DNA of 64,000 nucleotides, from contig VXBP01004470.1 in NCBI GenBank assembly GCA_013400115.1, forward strand, positions 682,001-746,000. Reading direction: 5' to 3'. The notes under the pieces are model-generated. The model was not told where the DNA came from, searched no databases, and was given only the letters and a program-made list of their open reading frames with translations. The position numbers and the translations under genes were made by a program. This DNA is from Rhinopomastus cyanomelas. Lineage: Eukaryota; Chordata; Aves; Bucerotiformes; Rhinopomastidae. Shown piece by piece: positions 24,604-38,178 of the stretch (position 1 is the first letter of the stretch; each line of letters opens with the position of its first letter).

Positions 24604-25260
24604 TGTCCTGGTTTGAGTTAGAAGTAATTCTGTTCAGCAATCTCACTTTTCGGTCCCTTCTAAGTCATCACTGCACTTTCCACAGTGACCAGCATATTTG
24701 TGCAGACAGTGTCTGCTTCTAAAAGCAATACTCCAAGCGCTTGGTATGCTGAAAGGCTCTTGACTAGGCTTGCTCCTGTGGAGGCCAAGGTCACTGCCAG
24801 ATTCTGTATGCCACATTGGGGTGCAGTAAATGAGAGACAGCACCTTCAAGAGCGAGCACACATGACTGGTAACCATAGATTGACCAGCATGGTGTTACAT
24901 CCCACAGGCATTATACTGGGTATAAAACTGAGGGACCATGAAGGTTACCCTGCTGCCCTTCTGCTTCCCTCTTTAGCCCTTTTCTTTCTGGCCAACATAT
25001 GAGGAGACTCAGTCCGTTCTGCTTCAATCCCAGTAAGTGCATTCCTGAGTCTAGCTTCTGCACCTGGTTCTAATCTATTGCTGAGGACTTCTAGTCTGGG
25101 ACTTCTCCAGCATCTGCATCAGCATCTGATGGATACTTAACAGCCAGCAGAGAGGCTGGGCTCAGATTGATTTTATATATCTTTTGTGGTGTAATTGTTT
25201 TCATTAGAGCTGTTTTCATTAAAACTGTTTTCCATAGAGAAATAGATCTTCCAGAATCAG
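24604..25260 (+). mobile_element. Probable endogenous retrovirus LTR (partial or decayed)
   Basis: The block starts 'tgtcctggtttgag', the kind of 5' terminus common to avian ERV LTRs. It is less AT-rich than its flanks and carries a TATA-like box 'tataaaa' at 24921-24927 inside 'ctgggtataaaactgaggga', a layout suited to a U3/R boundary. No matching 3' terminus of the form 'ctcaaaccaggaca' is found, and I see no clean target-site duplication, so the right boundary is only estimated. ORFs inside it (24685-25002 plus, 24643-24876 minus) have no viral motif. The family assignment relies on my memory of avian LTR consensus sequences and needs a repeat-library search. Confidence 0.5.
24921..24927 (+). 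promoter_or_regulatory. TATA-like box in the LTR-like block
   Basis: 'tataaaa' about 320 bp after the putative LTR start, followed by a sharply less AT-rich 30-bp stretch. It would be the U3 promoter if the block is a plus-strand LTR. Confidence 0.35.
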
Positions 25261-28200
25261 ATATATATGCAAAAAAGGAACATGTAGTTCCTTCAAAAGC
25301 AATGGATGGATTAGTAGTGAGTTTCAAATGTTCACAATTCCCTCCTGTCTTCAAATATAAATATTCAATCTGATTGGAAACTTTATTTAGATTCTAAGCA
25401 CTTTCCACATAGTGCTGCCTCCCTTCACGTTTGCCTTGAGCTGACCTGACACTCACTGTTTGGTGGAGGCAGAAATACTTTTGCTCTGTCTCCCACATAT
25501 GACAATTGCACATGCTTAAGGATGTGCCTGGAATATTTCTCTCAGCATGTGACATTCAGGAGTTCAGAGGAGGCGCCAGTTTTGTCACATATCTGTCACT
25601 GAATGGCTCTTGAGGGCAGCAGTGCGGGAACAACTCTGCCTGCCACAGCCTGCGCTCACTTTTGTGAGAGAGTAGTTGTATCAACATGAGGAGATACAGA
25701 ACAAGAACTGTCAGCAAAACTCAGGGCTCAGTAAAAATGAAAAAATAAGTCATTTAGCGAGGTGTTTTCCCATTCTTCACGTACAAAAATATTGTGATAC
25801 ATTTATTTCACACAGCAGTTCATTACACCTCCTTGAGAAACTCAGTAAGATGTGTTTTAGAGATGGTGATTTAGAAAGCTCTGGGCTGTCTCTGTTTCCA
25901 TTACGATGCTTTTTACAGTTGTGCTGGTTTTGAACATTTCAGAGCAGAATTTGGAAATTTGTCAGGTTCCATTTAGCAATCATTCCACACTTTTGAGTGC
26001 TGATGAATGCCTGTTTATCACTCCATTATGAAATTACATGTCTGTACAATTTCATTCTTACAGCTGTTTTACCACTAGCAGTAGCTCTCTAAAAGTGTCA
26101 AAAGAAAATATGGAGGGAATTAGTGATTTTATGATATTTATACAGTGGATATTCACTTATATCATCTGTAGAATGTGCTTGTAGGCAAAGAAGTTAATTC
26201 CCTAGTTCTGCTTTATAAACAATATAGAAAACCACCCCGTGTGACCTCAGTTCTTTTCAAAAGTACCTTATTGTATTGTTCAACACCAAACATTCCATGA
26301 ACTGGGGCAAAAGAATGTCTGTGGGTGGTTTGTATGTCTTCTGAATGGCACAAATGAACATGTTGACAGAAGCACTAATTAATGCTTGGAATCACCTCAA
26401 AGAAAATAACTAGATGTACAGACAGTCTGCAATTCATTTGCTTGTGAAATGAATTGCATTATAGGCAGAAAAGATTAAAGTGGGTAACTGTTCAGTCTTC
26501 AAGAAATTATGAGTAGTTCTGTGGACTGAAAGGTATGAAATCACTTTCCAAGTTCACTTTGTCTTAAAATGAATAATGTACTAAAATTTGGGATATTTGC
26601 TTAATGCTTTTTTCATATTCAATTTTCAGAAAATGTGAATTGAAAAATTCCCTACTATGCCTATTTTTTGTCAAAGAAACTGAGGATGTCATAAGTATGA
26701 AACTGTAGGAGTTTGTGGGAGGAGAAAACATTACACTCGTAGGCATCTCAGGTGTTCCAGGTATAAAGAAGCAGCGCTCACTCAATGAAAACATATTCTG
26801 AAATATATTGTTCTTAAGGTTTAGTTGACTGTGACTACATGTGGTTTTTCATAATAATTTCATTTTGGGACTTTTCTGTTTTTCTTGAAAACTTTCTCTA
26901 AAGTAAGTCACCAGACAAAAAACTAACCAGGTAGAGATGTTCCAGCATGATCATGGTATTTGAGTATCTCACGTCTCTCGTGCATAAATTCCCACTTATG
27001 AAATCTAGTCTTTCTTAGGAAAAGAAGGTTTCTTATCCCACAGTTTGAACATTGAAGATTTAGCTTTGCTTCATTCTGATTTATGATTAATATTACCCAA
27101 AGCCTGCTGTTTTGTGGGTTAAAGGCTGCTAACAGGAAAGTAATGTGTCAATGTGAAAGGAGAGAGGGGAAAAGACTGCAGCATGAGGAAGTCTTTTGCA
27201 AGTGGTAAGAGCTATGAACTGAATTGGAAAAGAAAAACAGTCATTGTTGTGGTACTAGAGTTGAGATTTTCTGACTCTGACATTACTACAGCTTCCCAGG
27301 AGCAGAACAGAACACATGAATGGAAGGGTACTGTCCCAGGAGATGTATCAGCTATGACAGCTTATCTTAAAAAGAAAATGGTACCTTCTTAATATGAATC
27401 AAACTCAGAAAAACAAAGGCATTTCAGACCACTTAGCTCATAATCTTTAGAACTATCTTTTTTCCTTGTCTATTTGCACACACAGCACAAAGGAAAAAGG
27501 ATCTTTATGATACAGCTCATCCACAGCCTGTGGGTCATTGTCCTCATCAGTAAGCTTATGTAATGGTAGGTTTGGAGGGGTTTCTACAACACTTAAATTA
27601 CAGGCTGAAAATTGTGTGTTGAGTTTGAGTTAAGAAATACCTGAGATTTCTACTAATGTCATAAACATTACTTATTTTTCCAAGGCTTTCCAGTCTGTAT
27701 GCATATGTCTTCCAAACCACATGAGCAATGCTCTGTAGTCTGCCACAAAGTTAATTAGTTCTAAGGCTCCTAACACTCTCTTTATACCAGATATCTCTAT
27801 CTCCTTCAGCTGCTTCTGGGATGGTTTTTTCTAAATGAGAATTAATTTTAGGCTATCACTTCAGAAGTATTTTTTTGTGTTCTGCCTAGAAGCTCTGAAA
27901 AGGAAATAGTCCTACACTTACAAGACGGTTAAGGTAGGTTGTCTTGGCGTTTTTCACATGTGGAAAAACAGTCTAGAGTTCAAGTCTATCAATGAGTTTG
28001 AAAACTTGTCACACCTATGACATGAAAGAATTATGCTGGGTATAATTTTTGGAGTCCAATATTTCACGGTCATGCAGAATATGATAAAGTATCAGTCCTC
28101 TTTAGCCCTTCTCACTGCTTCTAGCAGTGCTCCTAAAGTTTCTTAAGTAGAATTCTGAGTAACAAAATGTTAGTATTCCATTTTTCAAAAGTCCTTCAAG

Positions 28201-29750
28201 ACCTGAAGTTGAGTATCTTTTCTTTGAAGAACTGACATTTGGAGATAGAGAAAGAGAGACCAAAAAAAAAAGAGAAGCATTATTTGGTACCTGGAATTAA
28301 AAAAATATTGTAAAGGAAACATATCTGGTAGCAATTCTGGAATGAACTGAAACTTGTATTAATTAATTAAAAGCCCTTCAATATATTTATCAAGTATACC
28401 CATAATTTGTTGCATGGAGCTACATAAATGCAAAATAATACTAAGCATTTCAAAACCACTGTCATACTCGGGAAAATACAATATCTGATACTATTTTAAA
28501 TATCAGAGACTGTTTTAACTTTATTTTTGACATTTTTGAATTTATCTGTGCTATTAGAAATGTCTAGAAAAATAGCTGACCAGAATCCACTGAATTATTT
28601 TCTACCAATCACCTGACTCCAGGAGCCAATATTACACAAAGTGTGCTATCATTCACAATTGTCTAGAAGATTGGTTTTTAGAGATGTTGCTGGAAAACTT
28701 TTGTTTTACTTTAAAAATTTGATGGTATAGAAACTCAAGTGAAGTATCTGCTAATAGGAATAGATTAATAATAGATTCCAACATGGAATATGATAATAAC
28801 AAATGTTAACTGTGTTGAAAATACATATATCAAATATGAACACCACTCTATTTTTATTAATTTCTATAAATCTTTCCAAACTGAGATTAATTTGATTAAT
28901 ACCTTGTCCTAATCTAGGTAAAAGCAGAGTGTATATTCAAAGCAGAACCCTAGTCACTATTTTTACAATGACACACCAAAGTCAATTATATACAGTTTCC
29001 TAAATTTTCAGTTTAAAAAAATTACTCCTTCCCCCCCTTTTATCTTTAATATATATAATGTTCATACACAATTGGAAGGAATCAACAGGGGATCGACACT
29101 GGTAGTTGCTTTCAAGATGATACTGTGGCTTATGGCACTATAAGATCATAAGAACATACAAAGAAACGAAAGGTCTCTGGAGAAGGATTAACTGAAAACT
29201 TAATAGGAATCAGCAGACATTTTTGTTCAGGTCATATTTGATTAATTTTAATGGCATGATTTTCCAAATGCAGCAGCATCCGTAGCCAGCTGACATATAA
29301 TTAAAGAACGATTGTTGTATCAATACTACGCTGTCTTAATATCTTGCCTCTGGCTGCATTCCTTCTCTGTTGTGCTTTAAAGAAAACAGCCATCTTCTGA
29401 GATGGAATACATATACACCCATTTATTTAACTACTTAGCTTAAGAACAGTGGAAGCTGAATACTTCTCTTTAACCTCAGGCTAGCTGCAAGCAACAGAGT
29501 AACAGCAAGGAAATAGGTCCAGTCTTACTTCTTCAGCATAAAGAAAGGTCACTTCTAGCAGTTGACTTATACAATGGTACTTAGAAAGCTCTAATTAAAG
29601 TAGATTCTTTGGGGGTTTTTTTGACATTTAATGTTATTCCTGAATTCCTAAAATTTTATGTGTTCTGTAAGATTCATTGCTATTGTCATGAGAATTTATA
29701 GACTGAAGTAGCTGATAAAGTCATCACATTTACTTCGAGATAGGAGCTTG
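25261..29750. other. Unique AT-rich DNA, no gene seen
   Basis: About 4.5 kb without recognised features beyond A/T runs (for example A10 near 28262) and a C8 tract near 29030. ORFs at 25676-25933 and 27153-27392 are short, without motif or supporting splice structure. Confidence 0.5.
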
Positions 29751-30145
29751 TCAAGGGTTTGGAGCACAAATCCTATGAGGAGAGGCTGAGAGGACTGGGG
29801 TTATTTAGGCTGGAGGAAAGGAGACTGAGGGGACACCTTGTCTACAGCTACCTGCACAGAGTTTGGAGTGAGGAGGGATCAGCATCTTCTCCCTAGCAGG
29901 AAGTGATAGGACAGGAAGAAATAGCTGCCAAGTAGTGACAGAGAAGGTTTAGACTGAGTAACAGGAAGAATTTCTTTACTGAAGTGGTAACTCAGGGTTA
30001 GAATAGGTTGCCCAGGGAAGTGGTGATCTCTGTGTCATTATAGTGCTTAGGGACGTGATTTAGTGGTGACCTGGCAGTATTAGCTTTATGGTTGGATTTA
30101 GTGATCTTAAAGGACTCTTCCAAACAAAGATTCTGTGATTCTGTG
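29751..30145 (+). mobile_element. CR1 LINE 3' fragment, old subfamily
   Basis: An old CR1 with 'cctatgaggagaggctgaga', 'ttatttaggctggaggaaag', 'gagactgaggggacaccttg', 'ggttgcccagggaagtggtg', 'atggttggatttagtgatct' and 'gattctgtgattctgtgag'. It shares wording with the copy at 11623 and differs from the young copies. ORF2 is destroyed by indels and stops. A 107-codon ORF (30092-30415) starts inside its tail and is an artefact. Confidence 0.88.
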
Positions 30146-33100
30146 AGCAAACTGAAATACCTGGAACTTGTTTATTGCATGATTTCATTGCTTTCAGGCA
30201 AAAAAAACCACACTAGAAATAAGATTGAGATGCAAGATTTTGCCAGGTATTACCTTCCTCTTCAGCCTTCCAGAAGACGTGGGAGAGTTAGTATCTTTGC
30301 TCCCAAAGTAATAAATTTCAGCCTGTGTGAGAATTCTTTTCCAGTGATACTAAATAATAAATGTAGTATGGACTTGAAATATCTGAGTAGTTCTAAACAA
30401 GTTTCTAACCAATAGCAGAGTACAATGTCTATTGAGACCCAGCTGAGACCAGGGAGCTGTGCTAAGCTAGAGCTCTAACAATCTTCACATATGACTTGTC
30501 CTGAGATGTTCTTAACTGTATTTTCTGCCTGTGTCACAGACTCAACAATCCTGCCTGCTTTCTGTCTTCTGACCTACAAGTGCAGTTCTTAATTAGGGTC
30601 TCCCAGAGCACAGAATGAAACATGGCCATCCAAGAAAAGATCCATAAAGATTCTTCCAGGATTGCTGTTGCTTGTGGGCAGCATGGAAAGGATGGTAAAA
30701 CAGAGAAAAGAGCTATGGTGCTGTGGAAGGAGACTTCTTGCTTGTGAGGCCAGCAGAACAGAAACAAAATTATTCAGTTTCTCTGTCTGTGATTATGTGT
30801 CTCCTAAGCGTGTGAGGTACTTTGCCATCTACCAGTGACATCCTAAATAACCTTTCCAAAATATGTTAGAATTAAATATGAGCATCTGCAAGTTAGAATA
30901 CTATGGAATTGTTTAATATAAAGCAGTATAAAGAGTAAACCTTACTCAAGGAAGTAATTACACTAGTAAATAAAGGCAATTTCTACATAGATAATTTTAT
31001 TTCTTACTCATTCTAGAAAAACACATTGCACACATGATTCCACTTACTTTTGGTATGAACTGCCTGGTTTGCAGAAAGGAACAGCTACATCATAACTATT
31101 ACTATCCTATAGCATACTGAGGCTTTAGTTCCGAATTCTTGAAGGTTTGGTTTGTAAACTGTTATTTTCATTAATGTAACAGTGCCCTCTATGTTCCAGA
31201 GATTGCACTGAGGGTAATGTCCTCCTTTACACTTAACAAAACTTCTTTCTTAAAAAATTCCTTTTGAAGAGTGGTTTGCTTTTGATTTTTTTTTTTCTCT
31301 TAAATTCTACCAAAAATACATAAAAAAGAAAAGTTATTATAAGCAAGTAATGAAACAGACGTTTAAAATTGAAGCTGATAATCTCATTGTAAATGCACAC
31401 ATAACATTTTCTGACATTAAAAAAGGGAAAAACAGAAATGTTGGGCAGAGGGGAGTCCTGTAGGGAATAGGCTGTGCAACTATTTTTTAAACTCTATAGT
31501 TAATATTTAAATGATTGCAGCCAGTGAGTTATGAGATTGCTTCACACATGAAAAGCTTCAAGTGGCTTCACTCTTAAAGGGGAGCACATGTGCACTGTGA
31601 GCACTGAGATATTTGTGCCTTCATATCCACTGCATCTGATAGAAATGGGAAAGATTGCTTCGTATTGGATATTCAGTCTCACAAATAAACTGTAAAACAA
31701 AGGAACTCTGTCCAATTCTTCCCCATTTTAAACAAAAAGACCTCTTGAAAATATAAGGTTTTGTATTGAATTTTTTTCTAAAAAAGAAAAGAAGGAAAAA
31801 GCATAAGGGGAGGTGGTTTTTCATGAGAGGCACTGTACTTCCATCACACACAGTGGTACCAAGCTAGTAAGTAGAAGTCATAAGCAGTTATTTTGGGTCA
31901 AGGGAACCACATCTCATTATTCAGTGAAGAGGGAAGAATAATTGTGGTTGTACTTAATACAGAGAGAGGCAAACCTCACACCAGGTGAAAAGCCTGCTGA
32001 AAACAAATATTAATTTAAATTTTTCACCTTACATTGAAACATTTAAATTCTATGCTGTATTTTCATTAGGTTTCAGACTCTCCACACCTTAACAGGGAAG
32101 GATGAGAGAACAACATAGTACTAAGCTAATTTACTTTTCTCAACTCCTGCTACTATTTAGTGCTCAGAATTCTTCTGAACTTCTAGGATAATATTTCTTG
32201 CTTGGAGTTAAGCTGAACTGAGTCCACAGTAAACAGAGCCGTTCTACATATTCCATGGCAACATTATTCTGAAGCTTATAAAGAGAAAGAAGAGAGGAGT
32301 GGAAAGATTAATATAATTTACTTCAGGTAAAATGTTGATATAAAGAAAATAACTTTGCTGAAAATGAAGGCTTTTTGAATGTCTTACTGTTTTCCAGAAG
32401 GAAGGCTCCTCAAATCATTTCTTGTGAAAATATTTAAAGCCAGCTACAAGACACAAAATAGAAACCTGTTGCAACTGTATTTCTCTCTTGGAAATGGTGA
32501 TGTTCAGTGACTTCTATGAATAGGCAGAAAGAACATCATTCTAGCTATTTAGAAATACCATGGGCAGGGGACAGAGCACACAGCTGTAGATAAAAAAAAT
32601 ATATGAAGCTCTGGAATTCAGTTAGTCAGTGTGATGGCATGATTGCCCCTGTTCTTGGGCCACCCTACGGCATCTCACTGTCTTCTCTGGGTCATGCAAA
32701 ATTGAACTGCAAAAATTAAATGCAAGTTGAGGAAGGTAAAGAAGTAGAAAATGAGGGTACGCCCTTAACACCTCTGGCTCCTACCTCCCTTATTCTCTGG
32801 GGAAAGCAACAGTTATCCCTTGTGGATGACCAGAGCGTTGAGGAATCTCTTTGGCACACCTGGCTCCTGCATTGCAGAGTTGCAGTGGGCTGCACCCAGC
32901 ATTTCCCCTTAGCTGGGATGCCTGTTGAGATATGCTGTTGGCAAGGTCTGGGCACAAATCACCTCTGTGAGGTTCAACCACCACCCACTGAGTAGTGCTG
33001 ATGTGTTGTGAGTACTTACTCTAAACCCAAAGAGGGAAATTTTGACTATGAGTTGGACTCTTTATCCCATCTACTTATTTAGCAGTTTTGCTTTATACAA

Positions 33101-35814
33101 AAACTCTGGATGGCAATGTTTGCTCACTCTCTCTGTGAACTAGGGGCAGGAAAGGAAAACAGTATCGCACACGTGAATAAGAAAAAATTAATGATAGTCT
33201 ACATTATGCAGACTGGAGTTCCCCATCTTAGAGCACTTTCAATTTATTTCAAGTCTACAGTACTTAAAATGTGTTTGGCAAAGCTACCACTCCTGGATTA
33301 AGTATTGACTGAAGCACTAGAGACTGTAAAATGCACCACCAAATGTTACCCTGTCATGCTTTTGAAGAGTCTCTGTGAATCTTGCAGCACTGTCAGAGGG
33401 AGTGATGACTACTTGCACTGTGCTGTAACCTAATATGATCGGTTCTTGCACTGGCAAGAGGGTTTTCTAAAACTCAGTGACCTGAATATTTTTTCCTGTG
33501 GTACCACAATAGGTGTAAGCCTAAAAATGTCATGCATCCCATAACTGGATGATTTTTTTCTTTTCTTTTGTTATTAACAGGACAGAGACATTTTTTCTAG
33601 AACTGAAGCTTGTCCCAGATACTGTCTTCAAAATATCTATAACTATGGAGATAGTGTATTCCTAAAAGAGTTTTGACATTATTCCTTCTACATTTTGATT
33701 TACAAACAGTTTTTGTGTTTTCTTTTCAGTCCCTTTTTTTCCCCCTTAGTGTTTCTTTCACTCGTGGATTTGTAGGACTGCATTTCTAAGAGTATTTATT
33801 GGTAGATATCTTCCCTGTGCTGCACACGACCACGTGAAGAGGGACAGTTAAAGCAAAAGAACTTGAAAGTGGGGTGGAATGCTGTCTTCAGTGCATTCTT
33901 GTTGCTGATAGGCAGAGAAGCCCTCTGAGACACTGGCCGTGGGGTGTCATCTTCCTCAGTCGTAAGCACAGATGTAACTGGACTATTGAACTGGGTTTGA
34001 AAATTACTGGTAATACTCTGTTGTGGCAGATAAAATGCATATTGCACCTGAATGCAGAGACAATTCCAGATTTTCAAGATGTTGGAAGAATTTCTAGGCA
34101 GAACACTTCTTAGCAGCTGTTTTCTTCCCATGAAGGAAAAGCAGGAAAGCCTGGATGCAGATTTCCCCTCTACACTGTTAGCATCAAGCTCATCTGGTTG
34201 AAAACAAGTTATTTAGAAGCTGTAATGACAGATTGCCTTCTGGTGCAGGAGACTACTTAAGCATGATTTGTGATATCTTCTTAATGAAGAGACCAGTCTC
34301 TGCTGAAGTCCTAACAATCTGAAGCTGTAAGAAATCTTAAGATTTCCAGACCATTAACTTTCACTCTTTAATAGATCTAGGTAGTAGGCAGAGTACAGTA
34401 ACATAAAATATTATCTGTTGGATGGATCAAGAGCTGGTTAACTGACTTCTTAAAAGTAAGGAATCAGTGCCTAATCTTCACTGTGTGGGAGAATGGGCTT
34501 CTACAGGGAGCAGGACACTTTCCAGTGGGACATCATAAGGAAGCAGTTAACTATCATCAGCAATAAAACTTGTGGAAGTCATAAAAATTATCACAGTGCA
34601 AAATAATAATGAGAACTCAGACTCCATAAAATAATCTGGATAGCTTGATAAACCATTCATACACAAATGAAATATTTTCTAATGCAGCAGTTAGAAAGCT
34701 ATTAATCCAATAATGAACATTGCAGCTGCAGAAAAAATATTGTCTGTTTCCTGAAGAGATTAAAAATGTTGAAGAGTCATAGTGGCAAGATAAGCAGCCT
34801 TCAGAACACTGTTGCAGCAACAAGAGGTAGTCTGTGTCTTGGAGAATGAGCAGCTAATTAGAGCGCAGGGTTGATTTTACCTTTGCAGGGACTATTATCA
34901 GAATATTCCCTGTAATCCTAGTCTCTAGATTATTTAAAAGAAGAATAAAAGTTATGGAAAGTTCATGAAAAATAGATTAGCAAAAATAGTGGAAGTGGTG
35001 GGAAAAGTACCTTAAAGTGATATAGAGGAGATATCAAAAAGAAGATTGTAAGGTGATTTGATTATGGTCTGTAAGTATCTTCCTCTTTTATCTAGTGGAA
35101 GACATTGTAACAAGAACTAGTAGTTGGAAATTGAAACTGGATATTCACATCAGAAATACGTCGTGCATTTCACCAATTATGGAAGAAAATCTATCAATGC
35201 TAGTGACAGGTTTTCACATCTTTTGATAGCTTCAAATCAAGACTGAGAAGTTTTCTAAAAGCCTATTACATCCTGAGAGGGTGAAAAAGAAAAGAAGAAA
35301 AGAGTTTCTGTGGTTAATTTAAACCATCCTGGTGAAATTTAAGGACAGGAACATTCAAGGATTTAAATAAAATGGTATCTTGTTAAAATTCTGTATAGTC
35401 TTGTAAACTTGCATCTTATAGTCAATTTGATTAATTCCACTATCAAAATATAAAGTGAAGATACCACATTACAAACTTGCTGTCCAGAGGATCAGTTCAT
35501 GGTAGGCTGCTAGTTCTGCTTCCCTCTGGTCTTAGAACTCATTTATATCTGCTTTTTCTACTGGCAACATAGAAAAGAATTTTCAATCTCAAATGTTTTC
35601 TGAACTGCTATATTTTTTCCTTGTAAAAAGTGAGTTATTGACACATTGTGTTCTCTGCAAGTCCCAAAGATTTCAATTTCTACTTTATCTAGGAAATGAC
35701 AAACAAATATCTTACTAAAATAGAATTAATTCTTTCAGTGTCTACCATAAATCTGGAGAAGATCTGACTTTTCTGTTATGAACATCATATCTGATTCTAT
35801 CTGCCTCTCTGTTG
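30146..35814. other. Unique DNA, no gene seen
   Basis: The second longest transposon-poor stretch (5.7 kb). Around 32640-33000 the sequence is less AT-rich and both strands carry overlapping ORFs (plus 32720-32995, minus 32716-32955 and 32790-32984). None has a recognisable motif, so this may be an old repeat or unannotated transcript. The 33796-34131 minus ORF (111 codons) likewise overlaps an opposite-strand ORF. No RNA gene recognised. Confidence 0.5.
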
Positions 35815-36461
35815 CTGGTCAGCAGGATGACCATGAGCCAGCAATGTGCTCTTGTGGCCAATAGCATCCTGGGGTGGATCATAATGGGGTTGCTTAGTAG
35901 ATCAAGAGAGGTTCTTCTCCCCCTCTACTCTGCCCTGGTGAGACCACATCTGGAGTATTGTGTCCAGTTCTAGGTCTCTCAGTTCAGAACGACACCGAAC
36001 TGGTGGAGAGAGTCCAGTGTAGAGCAACAAGGATGATGGAGTGGAACACCTCCCTAATGAGGAAAGGACAAGGGAGCTGGGTCTTTTTAGCTTGGAGAAG
36101 AGGAGACTGAGGGGTGACCTCATTAATGTCTATAAATATGTGACAGATGAGTGTCAGGAGGATGAAGCCAGGCTCTTCTTAGTGTCATCTAGTGATATAG
36201 ACAAGGGAAAATGCGTGTAAGCTGAAATACAGGTGGTTCCACATAAATATGAGAAGGAACTTCTTTCACAGTGAAGGTGACAGAGCACAGGAAGGGGCTG
36301 CCCTGGGAAGTTCTGAAGTCTCCTTTTCTGGAGGTGTTTAAAATCTGCCTGGATATGTTCCTGTGCGACTTGGTCCAGATGGTCCTGCTGTGGTGGGGGG
36401 ATTGGACTGGATGATCTTTCAAGTCCTTTCCAACCCTTAATGTCCTGTGATTCTGTGATTC
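35815..36461 (+). mobile_element. CR1 LINE 3' fragment, longest copy in the window
   Basis: About 650 bp of CR1. It begins further upstream in ORF2 than the other copies: 'ggtcagcaggatgaccatga', 'gccagcaatgtgctcttgtg', 'tagcatcctggggtggatca', then 'agatcaagagaggttcttct', 'gtgagaccacatctggagta', 'ttggagaagaggagactgag' (without the 5-nt deletion seen at 42677 and 56096), and the 3' end 'ttggactggatgatctttca' with 'tgtgattctgtgattc'. Frameshifts break ORF2, for example in the 'cagaacgacaccgaactggt' region near 35987. Confidence 0.95.
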
Positions 36462-38178
36462 ATTTTCTTAAACACTGTTGTGTCCATCAGGGCCTCTTTT
36501 CATTGCTGTACGTGATATGACCAGAAGTTATTATATTATCCTTGATTAGTTTCCTCTAAAGAAGTAATTCTAATCCTTTTTAGTCTTTCTTTAAGATCTT
36601 TTTCAAGTCTCAATGCTTGCATTAGCTTGTCTAGTTTTTCAGAACTCTTACAGTGATACGATGCTCATAAATGTGCCTTCGAGTGTGGTGCAGTTTCACA
36701 TATCCACCCCAGAATAGGGCAAAAATAGGTTCCTGTATTTTCAAGATGACACTTCCACTCATTCCAGGATATTATTATGTATGCTCAGAAGTCTCTTTGT
36801 AATCCTTGTCCTATAAAAGTGAAAAAAAAAGCCAAACAAGGGGACTGGTAGTCTTGAGTCCTATTATGTTGCTGTAGCCGGTTCTTCATGTGGTTTTGAA
36901 ATACGATTAGTTTCATTTTATTTTCAGAATATGTTTTCCCAACTGACATGTGCACTTACAGTCCATTTCTCCCCGGTAGATCTGACTGCTGCAGACATGT
37001 TGTTTTGGCAGACATTGTGTCCTGCCCTCTCCTGTGGCACTGTTCATTGCTACAGGTCACTCCCAGGGTGCTCATAATAAATCACTCAGATGTTTCCCAA
37101 TATATCAGATTACAAAGAATAAATAGTAAGAAGATTTCATCTAGCAAAAAGACCCTCCTGAGATGCACACAAATAAATAGCCTGAATCTGGAGACAGCAT
37201 AAATTATTTCAGCGTGTCCATATCAACACACAAAAACATTCAGCAGCCTGTATGTCACTCCCATAGACCTACTGGTGCAGGCTGATGTGGTTTGGAACAT
37301 GACCTCTGCTCCACGTTTCAGCAATTTATGATCACTTATACGTGGACATGAAAGAAGTATAAGCTTGGAGTGCTGGGAAAAATCTATTTAACATTGGTAA
37401 AATGTTATTCACTGTAATCCTGTGATTTTTTTTTTGCCAACGACTTTCTTCAGAGCAACTCCACCATTCTAGCCTGACAGTGGGTAACAGCAGTGCTGAA
37501 ACACCTTAGTTTTTGCTAAGCAGTTGCAATGTCTTGTATATTTAAATATAACTTACTAAATTGTGGTAGACACTTTTTTCTGTTGCGGATGGCAGAGTAA
37601 ATGGGGAGAGAGAAGAGAGAAGGAAGCTATGAAAAAAATATCATTAACGGATTTCCTTTGCTTTATCCACTGGTACTGGGGAAAAATCTTGTTTCTTTAT
37701 GATAATTAATTATTTGTATCTATATCTGAGTAATGAATAACCTACCAGTTTCATGGAAGCTTGAGTAAAATACATATATAAATATTTTCAAGATAGGATT
37801 CTGGGGAACTATTACAGCCCAAATCAGTGCTACTTTAGAAATTATTTTATTACAGTGCTTTAGCTGCCCTTGATTATAAAAGTGTATGTCTGTTGGCTCA
37901 AATTAAACATCAAGGGGCAGTTTAGATGCCCCAGGCTATTCACCATGTTTATTTGTGTCCGGGGAAGCCAAACAGTGAATGAAACCAAAATGCTGTTGCA
38001 GGAGAGAAACTTAAGCAAAAATCCTTGTGAAGTTCTGACTGTTGGCATCAGGAAATCTGCACACTCAAGAGCTGCTGGCAAACAAAGCATATGTAATGTC
38101 CCATTAAAGACCTGACAGTCTGAGCTGAGCGCTCTTGCTGGTAGAGGCCAGGTCTGGGTCAGTTCTTATGCAAAGGCT
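36462..38178. other. Unique AT-rich DNA, no gene seen
   Basis: No gene or transposon recognised. Includes a T10 run near 37426 and short ORFs without motif (36948-37202; 37870-38115, overlapped by an antisense ORF). Confidence 0.55.

Noticed and set aside
25540..25555. 'tgacatt' near 25547 as the target duplication of the LTR at 24604
   Set aside because: The bases before it do not end in CA and no LTR 3' terminus is recognisable there; probably coincidence.
30092..30415. 107-codon plus ORF
   Set aside because: Begins within the tail of the old CR1 at 29751 and runs into unique AT-rich DNA; no motif.
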